Source: DASWIG01 sp036397835
GTDB taxonomy: Bacteria; Acidobacteriota; Thermoanaerobaculia; Multivoradales; J023
Length of the DNA: 8,612 nt
Direction: 5' to 3'
Assembly (NCBI GenBank): GCA_036397835.1
Contig: DASWIG010000496.1
Location: forward strand, 1-8,612
In this document: piece by piece, positions 1 through 6,924 of the stretch
How positions within the stretch are numbered: position 1 is the first letter of the stretch
Layout of the letters: each line of letters begins with the position of its first letter
Program-made: the position numbers and the translations under genes
The notes under the pieces: generated by a model
What the model saw: the letters and a program-made list of their open reading frames with translations, nothing else
What the model was told of the DNA's origin: nothing
Databases searched by the model: none

Positions 1-4
1 CGGG

Positions 5-1855
5 TCACGCCACGTAGATCGTCAATCGCTGCCCCGGACGGATCAGCGTCCGCGCGCCGAGGCCGTTGGCCGTCAGCACGTCGCGCACCGGCACCCCAAA
101 GCGGCGGGCGATCTCGGCGACGGTGTCGCCGTTGCGGACGCGGTAGGTTTCCACGCGCACCGGACGCGGAGGATGGACCACCAATTGTTGGCCGACCTGC
201 AGCCGGCTGCTGCGCAGGTCGTTCCACCGCATGATGTCGCGGTAGCGGACCGCGAAGATGTCGGCGATCGTCTCCAGCGTGTTGCCGAGTTTCACCGTGT
301 AGACGACGCGCGGCGAGCCGCCCCCGCCGTCGCGAACCGTCAGCGTCTGGCCCACCTGCAGCCGATAGGGGGACGACAGGCCGTTCCAGCGCGCCAGGTC
401 GCGGTACGACACGCCGTGCAGCGCGGCGATCTCGCTCAAGGTGTCGCCGCGGCGGACGCGGTAGGTCGAGGCCGTCGCCGTCGCGGGCGGGCTCGCGGGC
501 TCGGCCGGCGGCGGCGCGGCCGCGAGCGACGCCCGCAGCGCCTCGCCGCCGCCCTTGGGCACGTAGAGCGGAAAGTTGCGCACCGGCGTCGAACGGGCTC
601 TCGCGGCGAGGTCGGTGTTGGCGGCCCGCAGGTCGGCGACGCTGGTGCCGGCGCGCGCCGCCAGCGCATCCAGCGGCGCCGGGTTGGGAACCACGACCAC
701 GTCGTGGCCGGCGCGCATCTCGTCCTCGCCGGCGAGGTCGAAGCCGAAGCGGCGCGGGTCGCTGCCGATCACCGCCGCCGCGATGATCCGCGGCACGTAT
801 TCCCGCGTCTCGCGCGCCAGGCAGCCGCGGATCTCCCAGAAGCTGCGCTTGCCGAAGGGATCGTCGAGCTCGCGCAGGCAGCGCTGCACCCGCGTCTCGC
901 CGCCGTTGTAGGCGGCCACCGCGAGCAGGAAGGAACGCGAGCCGAAGATGCTGATCAGGTCCAGCAGGTATTCCGCCGCCGCTTCCGTGGCCATCGTCAC
1001 GTCGTAGAAGTCGTCGGTGCCGCGGAGCTGGTAGCGGCGTCCCGTCGACGGGATGAACTGCCACACGCCGCGGGCGCCGGCGTGGCTGTAGGCGCGCGGG
1101 TTGAAGCCGCTCTCCACCAGCGCCATGTAGCCGAGCTCCTCGGGTATGCCCCGGGGCTCGAAGACCGCGGTGATCGTGGGCCAGTACTTGTGCTTGCGCG
1201 CGAAGGCGCGCTCGAAGAACTCGCGGTGGTGGCCCTGGTAGAAACGGATGTACTGCGTCACCTCGTCCACGAAGACCGCGAGATAGCGCGGCTCGGGGGC
1301 GGTGGCGTCGAAGCGGCGGAGGATTCGGCGCACCTGGCGCTCGACGTAGGCGCGCTCGGCGAGCTCCGCGGCGCTCGCGTCCAGCTCGAGCTCGAGCCCG
1401 GCGACCACGCCCTCCGGGTCGAGGTGGCGCAGGTCGTCCGGCAGCACGCCGTGGATCGCCGTCAGGCCGCGCTCCTGCATGGCCTCCGGGAGCTCCGCCT
1501 CGATGAGGATGATGCGGGCGTCCGTGAGGTGGCGGTACGCCGCCTCGTGCTCGCCTCCCTCGTACAGGCGCAGGCCCTCGACCGTCAACGCGATCGCCCG
1601 CTCGAGGGATTCGCTGGTGGTCGGCGGCTGGTCGACGGCGTCGGTCGGATCCGCGGGCGCCGCGGCCTCCGCCGGCGCCGCCGGGGCCGCGAGGGGCTCG
1701 ACCGCGGGCGGCGCGGCCTCCGCGGCGGGCGCCGCGCCCGTCTCCGCGACGATGCGGACGGTGGACGGCGGGGGCGCGTTGGTGGCGCAGGCGGCCACGA
1801 GCAGGGCGAGGGCGGTCATCGTCGAGGCGGGCACGATTCGGGCGAGACTGGGCAT
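5..1855 (-). CDS. mltD: MltD-like membrane-bound lytic murein transglycosylase lipoprotein with LysM repeats
   Basis: A 616-residue peptidoglycan lytic transglycosylase, expected to cleave the MurNAc-GlcNAc bond with formation of 1,6-anhydro-MurNAc at the periplasmic face. The N-terminus is a lipoprotein signal: Arg6, a hydrophobic stretch, then lipobox LVAAC with Cys23. Residues about 27-80 are an Ala/Pro/Glu-rich linker. A helical region leads into a family 1 SLT domain (about 225-365) with catalytic Glu248 in ALVESGFNP, the GVWQFIPSTG motif (263-272) and AYNGG (315-319). After a degenerate LysM-like stretch (about 385-433) come three clear LysM modules at about 465-507, 518-560 and 569-614, which bind glycan. 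E. coli MltD is shorter with two LysM modules, so this is a three-LysM variant. The start is supported by GGAGGA five bases upstream and by the signal peptide. It follows the AarF-like gene by 72 bases on the same strand. Confidence 0.93.
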   Translation of the reverse strand: MPSLARIVPASTMTALALLVAACATNAPPPSTVRIVAETGAAPAAEAAPPAVEPLAAPAAPAEAAAPADPTDAVDQPPTTSESLERAIALTVEGLRLYEGGEHEAAYRHLTDARIILIEAELPEAMQERGLTAIHGVLPDDLRHLDPEGVVAGLELELDASAAELAERAYVERQVRRILRRFDATAPEPRYLAVFVDEVTQYIRFYQGHHREFFERAFARKHKYWPTITAVFEPRGIPEELGYMALVESGFNPRAYSHAGARGVWQFIPSTGRRYQLRGTDDFYDVTMATEAAAEYLLDLISIFGSRSFLLAVAAYNGGETRVQRCLRELDDPFGKRSFWEIRGCLARETREYVPRIIAAAVIGSDPRRFGFDLAGEDEMRAGHDVVVVPNPAPLDALAARAGTSVADLRAANTDLAARARSTPVRNFPLYVPKGGGEALRASLAAAPPPAEPASPPATATASTYRVRRGDTLSEIAALHGVSYRDLARWNGLSSPYRLQVGQTLTVRDGGGGSPRVVYTVKLGNTLETIADIFAVRYRDIMRWNDLRSSRLQVGQQLVVHPPRPVRVETYRVRNGDTVAEIARRFGVPVRDVLTANGLGARTLIRPGQRLTIYVA

Positions 1856-1896
1856 TGGCGTCCTCCGGCAGGTCCGTCAGCGATCGTCCACGCAGG

Positions 1897-1902
1897 ATTG
1901 TA
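1897..1902 (-). promoter_or_regulatory. Possible -10 element for the lytic transglycosylase gene
   Basis: TACAAT on the minus strand lies in the 72-base gap between the AarF-like stop and the transglycosylase start, about 40 bases before the ATG. No good -35 hexamer is seen 16-18 bases upstream, so this is a weak call. Read-through from the upstream gene is the alternative. No terminator hairpin with a T-run is visible in the gap. Confidence 0.3.
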
Positions 1903-1927
1903 CTTGCTTCGCGCCGAATGGTTGCGC

Positions 1928-3613
1928 TCAGAGGCGTCCGCGCCGCAGGATCGAGATCAGCAGCGCCAGCCCGAGGACGCCCGCCAGCAGGTAGCCCGCC
2001 AGCCCGATGATCGGGATGCCGTTCCACAGCGGCGAGAACTGCCCCAGGGCCACCAGCGACGAGGCGATCAGCAGCGCCGCCAGCACCACCGCGAAGACCA
2101 TGCGGTTGAACACCTGCTCGAGCTTGTGGAGCAGCGGCTCGAGCCCCTTGTGCTCGAACTCCACGTGGAGCTTGCCGCGCCGCAGGAGCTGCAGCACCTC
2201 CACCGCGCCGCCCGGCACCTGGCGCAGCAGGTCGAGCCACTCGCTGCCCGCGGCCCTGGCCTCGCGCAGCAGCGAGGGCGGCGAGAGCCGCTGCCAGACC
2301 AGCTTGGTGAGCACCGGCTGGGCGCAGGCGCTCAAGGTGAACTCCGGCGCCAGGGAATGGGCGAGGCCCTCGACGGTGGCCAGGGCCTTGAGCACCAGGA
2401 AGAGCTCGGGCGGGATCCGGCGGCGCTGGCCGCTGGCGATCTCCACCGTCTGGTAGAGCATGCGGCCGAGGCGGATCTCGCCCACCGAGCGGTCGAGGTG
2501 CCAGTCGATGAGCTCGGAGAGGTCGGCCTCGAAGGCGCGGCGGTCCGGGGCCTGATCCGAGGTGGTGAGGGCCAGCAGCGCGTCCGCCGCCGCTTCCTCG
2601 TCGAGCTTCGCCAGCGCCGTCAGCAGCCGCGCCACGCGGTGGCGCAGGGAGCGGTCGAGGCGTCCCACCTGGCCGAGGTCGATGAAGCCGATCACGCCGT
2701 CGTCGAGCACCATCACGTTGCCGGGGTGGGGATCGGCGTGGAAGATGCCGTGGAGGAAGATCTGCTCGAGGATCGCCGTGGCGCCCTCGACGGCGATCCG
2801 CTCGAGGTCGTAGCCGCGCAGCCGCAACGAGTCGAGGCGCGAGGCGGGGACGCCGTCGAAGCGCTCCATGGTGAGCACCTTCGGCGTCGAGAGCTCGCGG
2901 AAGACCTCGGGCACCCGCACCCCGGGCCGGTCCTGGAACATGCGCGCGAAACGCCGCAGGTGGGCCGCCTCGAAGGTGTAGTTGAGCTCCTTGTCGAGCA
3001 CCCGGGCGAACTCGGAGACGATCTCCCGCGGCCGCTGCACCTCGATTTCCTCGCTGCGGCGCTCGGCCAGGCGCGCCAGGTGCTCGAGGATCTCGAGGTC
3101 GGTGGTCACCTGGGCGTGGATGTCGGGCCGCTGCACCTTGACGACGACGCGCCGCCCGTCAGTCAGCTCGGCGCCGTGGACCTGGCCGAGCGAGGCGGTG
3201 GCCAGAGGCTCGACCTCGAAGGACCGGAAGAGCTCCGCCACGCTGCGCCCGAGCTCCTTCTCGACGATCGCCACCGCGTCCACGCCGGGGAAGGGCCGCG
3301 CCTGGGTCTGGAGCTTCCCGAGCTCGCGCACGGCGTCGAGCGAGATCAGGTCGGGCCGCGTCGACAGGAGCTGCCCCAGCTTGATGAAGGTCGGGCCGAG
3401 CTCCTCGAGGGCGCGGCGCACCCGCTCCGCCGGCACCAAGAGGCCCTCGCCGTGCCGCCGCGGCGCGCGCCCCGTCTTCAGCACGATCCCCAGCCGGCGC
3501 TCGATCTCCAGGCGCTCGAGGATCTCGGCGAAGCCGTGCTTGACCAGCACGGTGAGGATCTGCTGGTAACGGCCGAGGTGACGGTAGGTGCGCGACAGGC
3601 GTCCGCGGGCCAT
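1928..3613 (-). CDS. AarF/ABC1/UbiB-family atypical protein kinase
   Basis: A 561-residue member of the ABC1 (ADCK/UbiB/AarF) kinase-like family, known for a role in ubiquinone or other isoprenoid-lipid metabolism at the inner membrane, probably as an ATPase. Visible family motifs are the KxGQ motif (K78-Q81 in FIKLGQLLSTRPD), the Ala-rich-loop equivalent ATASLGQVH (138-146), the ATP-binding lysine in VVVKVQRP (K159), a conserved Glu in NYTFEAAH (E215), the catalytic HADPHPGN (292-299) and the metal-binding Asp in IDLG (D312; DFG is commoner). Two hydrophobic helices at about 503-525 and 532-556 form the C-terminal membrane anchor, as in UbiB. The frame stays open upstream, but the family N-terminus begins at this ATG and no closer in-frame ATG, GTG or TTG is seen. 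No Shine-Dalgarno is evident. The quinone type of the host is unknown, so no symbol is given. Confidence 0.92.
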   Translation of the reverse strand: MARGRLSRTYRHLGRYQQILTVLVKHGFAEILERLEIERRLGIVLKTGRAPRRHGEGLLVPAERVRRALEELGPTFIKLGQLLSTRPDLISLDAVRELGKLQTQARPFPGVDAVAIVEKELGRSVAELFRSFEVEPLATASLGQVHGAELTDGRRVVVKVQRPDIHAQVTTDLEILEHLARLAERRSEEIEVQRPREIVSEFARVLDKELNYTFEAAHLRRFARMFQDRPGVRVPEVFRELSTPKVLTMERFDGVPASRLDSLRLRGYDLERIAVEGATAILEQIFLHGIFHADPHPGNVMVLDDGVIGFIDLGQVGRLDRSLRHRVARLLTALAKLDEEAAADALLALTTSDQAPDRRAFEADLSELIDWHLDRSVGEIRLGRMLYQTVEIASGQRRRIPPELFLVLKALATVEGLAHSLAPEFTLSACAQPVLTKLVWQRLSPPSLLREARAAGSEWLDLLRQVPGGAVEVLQLLRRGKLHVEFEHKGLEPLLHKLEQVFNRMVFAVVLAALLIASSLVALGQFSPLWNGIPIIGLAGYLLAGVLGLALLISILRRGRL

Positions 3614-3620
3614 TGGGGGG

Positions 3621-3626
3621 ATTCTA
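3621..3626 (-). promoter_or_regulatory. Possible -10 element, leaderless start, for the AarF-like gene
   Basis: TAGAAT on the minus strand sits seven bases before the AarF-like ATG. If used, transcription would begin at or within a base or two of the start codon and the mRNA would be leaderless, in keeping with the lack of a Shine-Dalgarno (the bases just before ATG are C-rich). No convincing -35 hexamer is present. Low confidence. Confidence 0.3.
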
Positions 3627-3673
3627 TCTTTCGGCGGCGTGCCGGGCGGCCCGGCGGGAGCCCGATCGTGCGG

Positions 3674-3679
3674 TAAGAT
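3674..3679 (+). promoter_or_regulatory. Possible -10 element for the membrane-anchored sensor-like gene
   Basis: TAAGAT, within the octamer GGTAAGAT (3672-3679), is placed 36 bases before the ATG at 3716, a reasonable distance for a -10 box. No TTGACA-like -35 is present at 16-18 bases. The same octamer precedes pilT in this window, which raises the chance that it is functional. Confidence 0.4.
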
Positions 3680-3715
3680 CCCCGCATCGGCCCTGGATCG
3701 GAAAGGAGCGCGCGC

Positions 3716-4300
3716 ATGAAACGGACCCTTTGGGAAGCGGTGGCGGTCCTCCTCTTCGCGGCGGCGGGCTACGGTCTCTGGCAGTGGTCGGAGATCAACG
3801 CCCAGCGCGCCGTGGGCGAGCAGGAGACACGGCACCAGCAGGAAGTCGCGGCCGTGAAGGAAGGCTATTCGGCCTGGATCCGCAACCTCACCGAGGAGCA
3901 GGCCAAGGAGGTCTTCCAGGCCTTCGCCGCCGGCATCCATCCCGCGGTGCTCGCCGGCCGCTCCGAGGCCCTGCTCGAGGCCAAGACCCAGGTCCTGCAC
4001 ATCCCCGAGATCGTCTTCGTCCACGTCCTGGCGCCGGACGGCCAGGTCATCCTCTCGAGCGACGAGAAGCTCTCGACCGTGGGCCGGGCCGACGACGAGC
4101 GGGCGCGCTGGGCCCTGGCGGCCCAGGAGCTGGGCACGCGCGAGGGCGAGCGGCCCGGCACCCTCGAGGTCGCGGCGCCCGTCCTGGGCAGCGCCGGACC
4201 CGCCGCCGTGCTGTGGATCGGCTACCACGTCGAGCGGGCGCTCGAAGAGACGCGGCCGCCTGGGCTGGCGCCGGCGGCAGACGCGAGCGCCGCCCTGTAG
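3716..4300 (+). CDS. Membrane-anchored periplasmic protein with a single-Cache-like sensor region, no output domain
   Basis: A 194-residue protein I cannot assign to a named family. Residues about 7-24 form one hydrophobic N-terminal membrane helix after a basic MKR start. A helical stretch (about 32-92) follows, then IPEIVFVHVLAPDGQVILSSDEKLSTVG (97-124), a pattern typical of the extracytoplasmic PAS/Cache sensor domains of histidine kinases and chemoreceptors (a strand, a D-G turn, another strand, then SSD). Another strand-rich segment (about 149-171, ending in VLWIGYHVE) could complete the fold. No HAMP, kinase, GGDEF or methyl-accepting region follows; translation stops at a TAG. The start is well supported by AAGGAG (3703-3708) seven bases upstream and by the membrane helix. 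It is divergent from the AarF-like gene and convergent with the racemase gene. The gene call is solid; the sensor reading is inference. Confidence 0.85.
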   Translation: MKRTLWEAVAVLLFAAAGYGLWQWSEINAQRAVGEQETRHQQEVAAVKEGYSAWIRNLTEEQAKEVFQAFAAGIHPAVLAGRSEALLEAKTQVLHIPEIVFVHVLAPDGQVILSSDEKLSTVGRADDERARWALAAQELGTREGERPGTLEVAAPVLGSAGPAAVLWIGYHVERALEETRPPGLAPAADASAAL

Positions 4301-4304
4301 CGCG

Positions 4305-5075
4305 TCAGTCGGGCAGCGGACGCTCCCCGCGGCTGACGGCGAGCGCGGCGCGCGCTCCCACGTCGAGCGGATCGAGCAGCTCCCCATGATCGGCCGGGTC
4401 GCCGCCGAGCGCCATGCCGACCTCGGTGCAGGCGGTCAGCACCACGTCGGCTCCGGCCTCGGCGAGGCGACCGGCAGCGCGCTTCAGCAGGCCGGTCAGC
4501 CGCGCCGTGGCGTCGGGGCCGGCGCCCGCCTTCAGGCCGTAGATCGCCCGCATCACCCACTCCTCCTGCAGGCGTTCGCCGTCCGGCAGGTCGAGGAGAG
4601 ACGTGACCCGCAGCCCCGGCGCCAGACGCGCGGCAGCGTCCGGGAAAAGACGGCTCCGCAGCGTCCCCGTGGTCGCCAGGACGCCGACGTGCGCCCCCTC
4701 GCCCCGGCGCGCCGCCGCCTCGCTCAGGGTAGCGTCCACCAGGTCGAGGATCGGCAACGGGCTCTCGGCACGCACCTCGCCGAGAAAGGCGTGGGCGGTG
4801 ACGCAGGCGATCACCGCGAAGTCGGCGCGGCCGGCGAGCAGGCGCAGGCTCTCGCGCAGCCGCGGCACCGGCGAGAGGCCGCCGTCGAGGAGGCAGGCCG
4901 TGCGGTCGGGCGTCGCCGGCAGCGACGCCAGGATCCACGGCGGATAGTCCTGCTCCGTCTCCACCGGCTGCGCGGCCCTGAGCAGCCGGCGCTCGAATTC
5001 GACGTGGGCGTGCGGGCCCAGGCCGCCGACGATCCCGAGCAGGCGCGGCCAGGCGGGGGCGGCTGCGCCGCTCAT
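4305..5075 (-). CDS. Aspartate/glutamate racemase family protein
   Basis: A 256-residue member of the PLP-independent Asp/Glu/hydantoin racemase superfamily, which uses two cysteines as acid/base pair. The N-terminal glycine motif GIVGGLGPHAHVEF (14-27) matches the family's GxxGGxGP(x)AT start. The two expected catalytic cysteines are visible: Cys91 in CVTAHAF (normally CNTAH) and Cys216 in LTACTEVG (normally GCTE). Length suits the family. The change of the usual Asn after the first Cys to Val, and of the Met-Ala-Thr region to His-Ala-His, suggest an altered substrate or a non-canonical member; amino-acid racemase activity is therefore inference, and whether it feeds D-amino acids to the wall is unknown. 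GAGGGG precedes the ATG by five bases. It lies 43 bases after the S1 gene and probably shares its transcript. Its stop is 4 bases from the stop of the convergent plus-strand gene. Confidence 0.85.
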   Translation of the reverse strand: MSGAAAPAWPRLLGIVGGLGPHAHVEFERRLLRAAQPVETEQDYPPWILASLPATPDRTACLLDGGLSPVPRLRESLRLLAGRADFAVIACVTAHAFLGEVRAESPLPILDLVDATLSEAAARRGEGAHVGVLATTGTLRSRLFPDAAARLAPGLRVTSLLDLPDGERLQEEWVMRAIYGLKAGAGPDATARLTGLLKRAAGRLAEAGADVVLTACTEVGMALGGDPADHGELLDPLDVGARAALAVSRGERPLPD

Positions 5076-5118
5076 GGCGCCCCCTCGCCCGCCGGGTCGT
5101 GCTCGAAGACCACGGCGA

Positions 5119-6660
5119 TTACGCGTCGGGCTGCGAACCGGCGCGCAGCTTGACCTTCTCGAAGGCCGCCGCCATCACGTTGAGGCCGCCGCTCGACTTG
5201 CCCTGACGCTTTTTGTAGTCGCGGTAGTCGACCTGGCTGCCCTCGGCCTGAGACTGCTCGGTGCCGAGCGAGATGCGGCGCTTCTCGCGGTCGATCGCGA
5301 GCACTCGCACCGTCACTTCCTTGCCCGGATGGAACTGCTTGCGCGGGTTGCCCACCGCGCTGCCGAGGGTGGAGAACGGCAGCAGCCCGGTCAGCCCGGG
5401 CTCGAGCTCGATGAACGCCCCGAACGGCGCCAGGCGCTCGACCTTGCCCTTGATCACGGTGCCGACCGGCAGCCGCTCGTCGACGCCGTGCCAGGGATTG
5501 CCCTTGGCCAGGGGCCGCAGCGACAGCGACAGGCGGCGGCGCTTGGCGTCGATCTCGTGGATCCAGCCCTCCACGGTACCGCCGATGACCAGGGCCTCCT
5601 CGTCCTCCTCCGCCCCGAAGGGCAGGCGCGAGTTGTGGACCAGGCCTTCGAGCCCCGGCTCGACCTCGACGAAGATCCCGAAGTCGGCGCGGCGCAGGAT
5701 CGTGCCGGTGAAAGCGTCGCCGGGGGTGAACCGCTGCTTGATGCCGCTCCAGGGGTCCTCCTCGAGACGCTTCATCGACAGCGAGATGCGCTGGCCGCCC
5801 TTCTCGATCTTGAGCACCGAGACCTTGACCTCCTGGCCGACCTGGAGGGTCTCCTTGGGATGCTCGACCCGCCGGCGGCTGATCTCCGAGACGTGTACCA
5901 GGCCTTCGATGCCGCCGCCGAGGTCGACGAAGGCTCCGAAGTCGGTGATCGAGCTGATCTTGCCCTCGCGCACCATGCCGGGCTTGAGCATGCTCCGCAC
6001 CTGGGCGGCGAGCGTCTCGCGCTCGGTCTTGAGCGCCTCGGAGCGCGACACCACCACCCGGCGGCCGCCTTTCTGGATCTCGATGACCTGGAACTTGAAG
6101 GTCTTGTCGAGATAGCGCTTGGGGCTGCGCGGATTGCCGATCTCGATCTGCGACACCGGGCAGAAGGCGGCGATGCGGTCGATCGCCACGTGGTAGCCGC
6201 CCTTGTTCCAGCCGATCACCTGGCCGTCGACCGCCCGTTTGTTGACCATGGCGTCGACCAGGGCGAGCATCTCGGGCGTCTGATTGGCCACGTCGAGAGG
6301 CAGGTCGTCCTCGACGGGCGCCGCCGCCTCGGCCGCGCCGGCCTCTTCGACCGGCGGGGCGGCTTCCGCCGCAGCCGCGGCGGAAGCTGCCGGCGCGGCG
6401 TCCTCGGCCGCAGCCGCGGCTTGTGCCAGGACCTCTTCCAACGCCAGGGCCGTCTCCTCGACCGCTGCCGCTTCCTCCGCTTCCGCGGCTGTGGCTTGCT
6501 CGACCGGAGCCGGCTCCGCGTCCTCGGCGTCAGGCGGCGCGGCGGCTTCCGCGGGCGGAGGGGCGGCCTGCTCCGAGAGCTCCGGATCCGCGGGCGGCGC
6601 GTCGGAGTTGGGATCCTCGTTCACGGGGCGATCTTCTTGGAGCGTGTCTTGGTGGGACAT
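5119..6660 (-). CDS. rpsA: S1-domain RNA-binding protein (ribosomal protein S1-like) with Ala/Glu-rich N-terminal extension
   Basis: A 513-residue protein with four S1/OB-fold RNA-binding repeats: a divergent first at about 142-206, then about 227-297 (MVREGKISSITDFGAFVDLGGGIEGLVH begins it), 313-382 and 399-467. The DFGAF/DFGIF/PFGAF motifs and the RISLS/RLSLS strand endings recur in repeats 2-4. The tail (about 468-513) is basic and ends GGLNVMAAAFEKVK. E. coli S1 has six repeats and about 557 residues, so this is a shorter four-repeat S1-like protein of the kind found outside Proteobacteria; a role in mRNA recruitment to the 30S subunit, or as a general S1 RNA-binding factor, is inferred. 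Residues about 18-120 are acidic, Ala/Glu/Pro-rich and probably disordered, with degenerate 13-residue repeats. The ATG at 6660 is chosen over one 31 codons upstream because GGAGGA lies five bases before it. Confidence 0.9.
   Translation of the reverse strand: MSHQDTLQEDRPVNEDPNSDAPPADPELSEQAAPPPAEAAAPPDAEDAEPAPVEQATAAEAEEAAAVEETALALEEVLAQAAAAAEDAAPAASAAAAAEAAPPVEEAGAAEAAAPVEDDLPLDVANQTPEMLALVDAMVNKRAVDGQVIGWNKGGYHVAIDRIAAFCPVSQIEIGNPRSPKRYLDKTFKFQVIEIQKGGRRVVVSRSEALKTERETLAAQVRSMLKPGMVREGKISSITDFGAFVDLGGGIEGLVHVSEISRRRVEHPKETLQVGQEVKVSVLKIEKGGQRISLSMKRLEEDPWSGIKQRFTPGDAFTGTILRRADFGIFVEVEPGLEGLVHNSRLPFGAEEDEEALVIGGTVEGWIHEIDAKRRRLSLSLRPLAKGNPWHGVDERLPVGTVIKGKVERLAPFGAFIELEPGLTGLLPFSTLGSAVGNPRKQFHPGKEVTVRVLAIDREKRRISLGTEQSQAEGSQVDYRDYKKRQGKSSGGLNVMAAAFEKVKLRAGSQPDA
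6358..6391. repeat. Long inverted repeat within the S1 gene
   Basis: A perfect 11-base inverted repeat (6362-6372 with 6377-6387) has a four-base spacer, AGCC, and a further three pairs beyond one mismatch (6358-6360 with 6389-6391). It lies in the Ala-rich coding region of the S1-like gene (about codons 91-101), so the mRNA could form a stable hairpin. Part of it (14 bases, 6368-6381) recurs exactly at 6407-6420, 39 bases away, a multiple of three. Confidence 0.75.
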
Positions 6661-6748
6661 GGCTGTCCTCCGGTTGGAATCTTGCCTGCGGAATGAGCGT
6701 GGAATGACTTCGAAGGGCCGAGATCCGGAGCTTATCCCTGCCGGAGCG

Positions 6749-6774
6749 GACATTCGACGCCACCCTCGAATGTC
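6749..6774. repeat. Inverted repeat in the S1 gene leader
   Basis: GACATTCGA (6749-6757) and TCGAATGTC (6766-6774) form a perfect nine-base inverted repeat around an eight-base spacer, 89 bases upstream of the S1 start. It is downstream of the predicted promoter, so it would be transcribed and could fold as a hairpin; it could instead be a DNA operator. The stem is much less GC-rich than its surroundings, which argues against compositional chance. Confidence 0.7.
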
Positions 6775-6831
6775 TCGAAGTAGCCGGATGGGGGTGCGTC
6801 TTGGCCAAGGTGCGCCGCCCGTGAGTTGGGG

Positions 6832-6860
6832 AGTATACAGGAAAAGCCGTCGGGGCTCAA
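6832..6860 (-). promoter_or_regulatory. Predicted sigma-70-type promoter of the S1-like gene
   Basis: On the minus strand, TTGAGC (6855-6860) and TATACT (6832-6837) are separated by exactly 17 bases, the best sigma-70-like promoter in the window. Transcription would start near 6825, giving a leader of about 165 bases before the S1 ATG. The promoter lies 65 bases beyond the end of the STAS gene, so S1 (and probably the racemase gene) can be expressed independently of it. Confidence 0.65.
6841..6857 (-). terminator. Weak terminator-like hairpin after the STAS gene
   Basis: On the minus strand, AGCC-CCGAC-GGCT followed by TTTT forms a short four-base-pair hairpin with a T-run. The stem is too short for a confident intrinsic terminator, and it overlaps the predicted S1 promoter spacer. 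It may only reduce read-through from the STAS gene. Confidence 0.2.
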
Positions 6861-6924
6861 ATGCCTCCTCGGTCCTCGGTGTCCGCGCCTGCGGCGTCCG
6901 CGTCGGTCTCCCGGCTCGGCCGCT

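Noticed and set aside
173..3676. A plus-strand open frame of 1167 codons antisense to both the lytic transglycosylase and the AarF-like gene.
   Set aside because: It is rich in Arg, Ala, Gly, His, Glu and Asp runs with no recognisable domain, spans two well-supported genes and their gap, and has no ribosome binding site. GC-rich third positions on the coding strand remove stops from the antisense frame.
3614..4387. N-terminal extension of the AarF-like frame by 258 codons to an upstream ATG.
   Set aside because: It runs antisense through the supported sensor-like gene; the kinase-family N-terminus begins at 3613 and the extension has no family similarity.
5074..6696. A plus-strand open frame of 540 codons opposite the S1-like gene.
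   Set aside because: The minus strand has four S1 repeats with conserved motifs and a good ribosome binding site. The antisense product is an Arg/Leu/Asp-rich shadow.
6661..6753. Extension of the S1-like protein by 31 residues to an upstream ATG.
   Set aside because: The internal ATG at 6660 has GGAGGA at ideal spacing, and the extension overlaps the leader with its hairpin-adjacent repeats and shows no domain.
6861..6902. Tandem TCCTCGG heptamers (6866-6879) and repeated GTCCGCG (6881-6887, 6896-6902) after the STAS gene.
   Set aside because: Two copies of short GC-rich words are expected in such DNA; no array, spacer regularity or link to a mobile element is visible.
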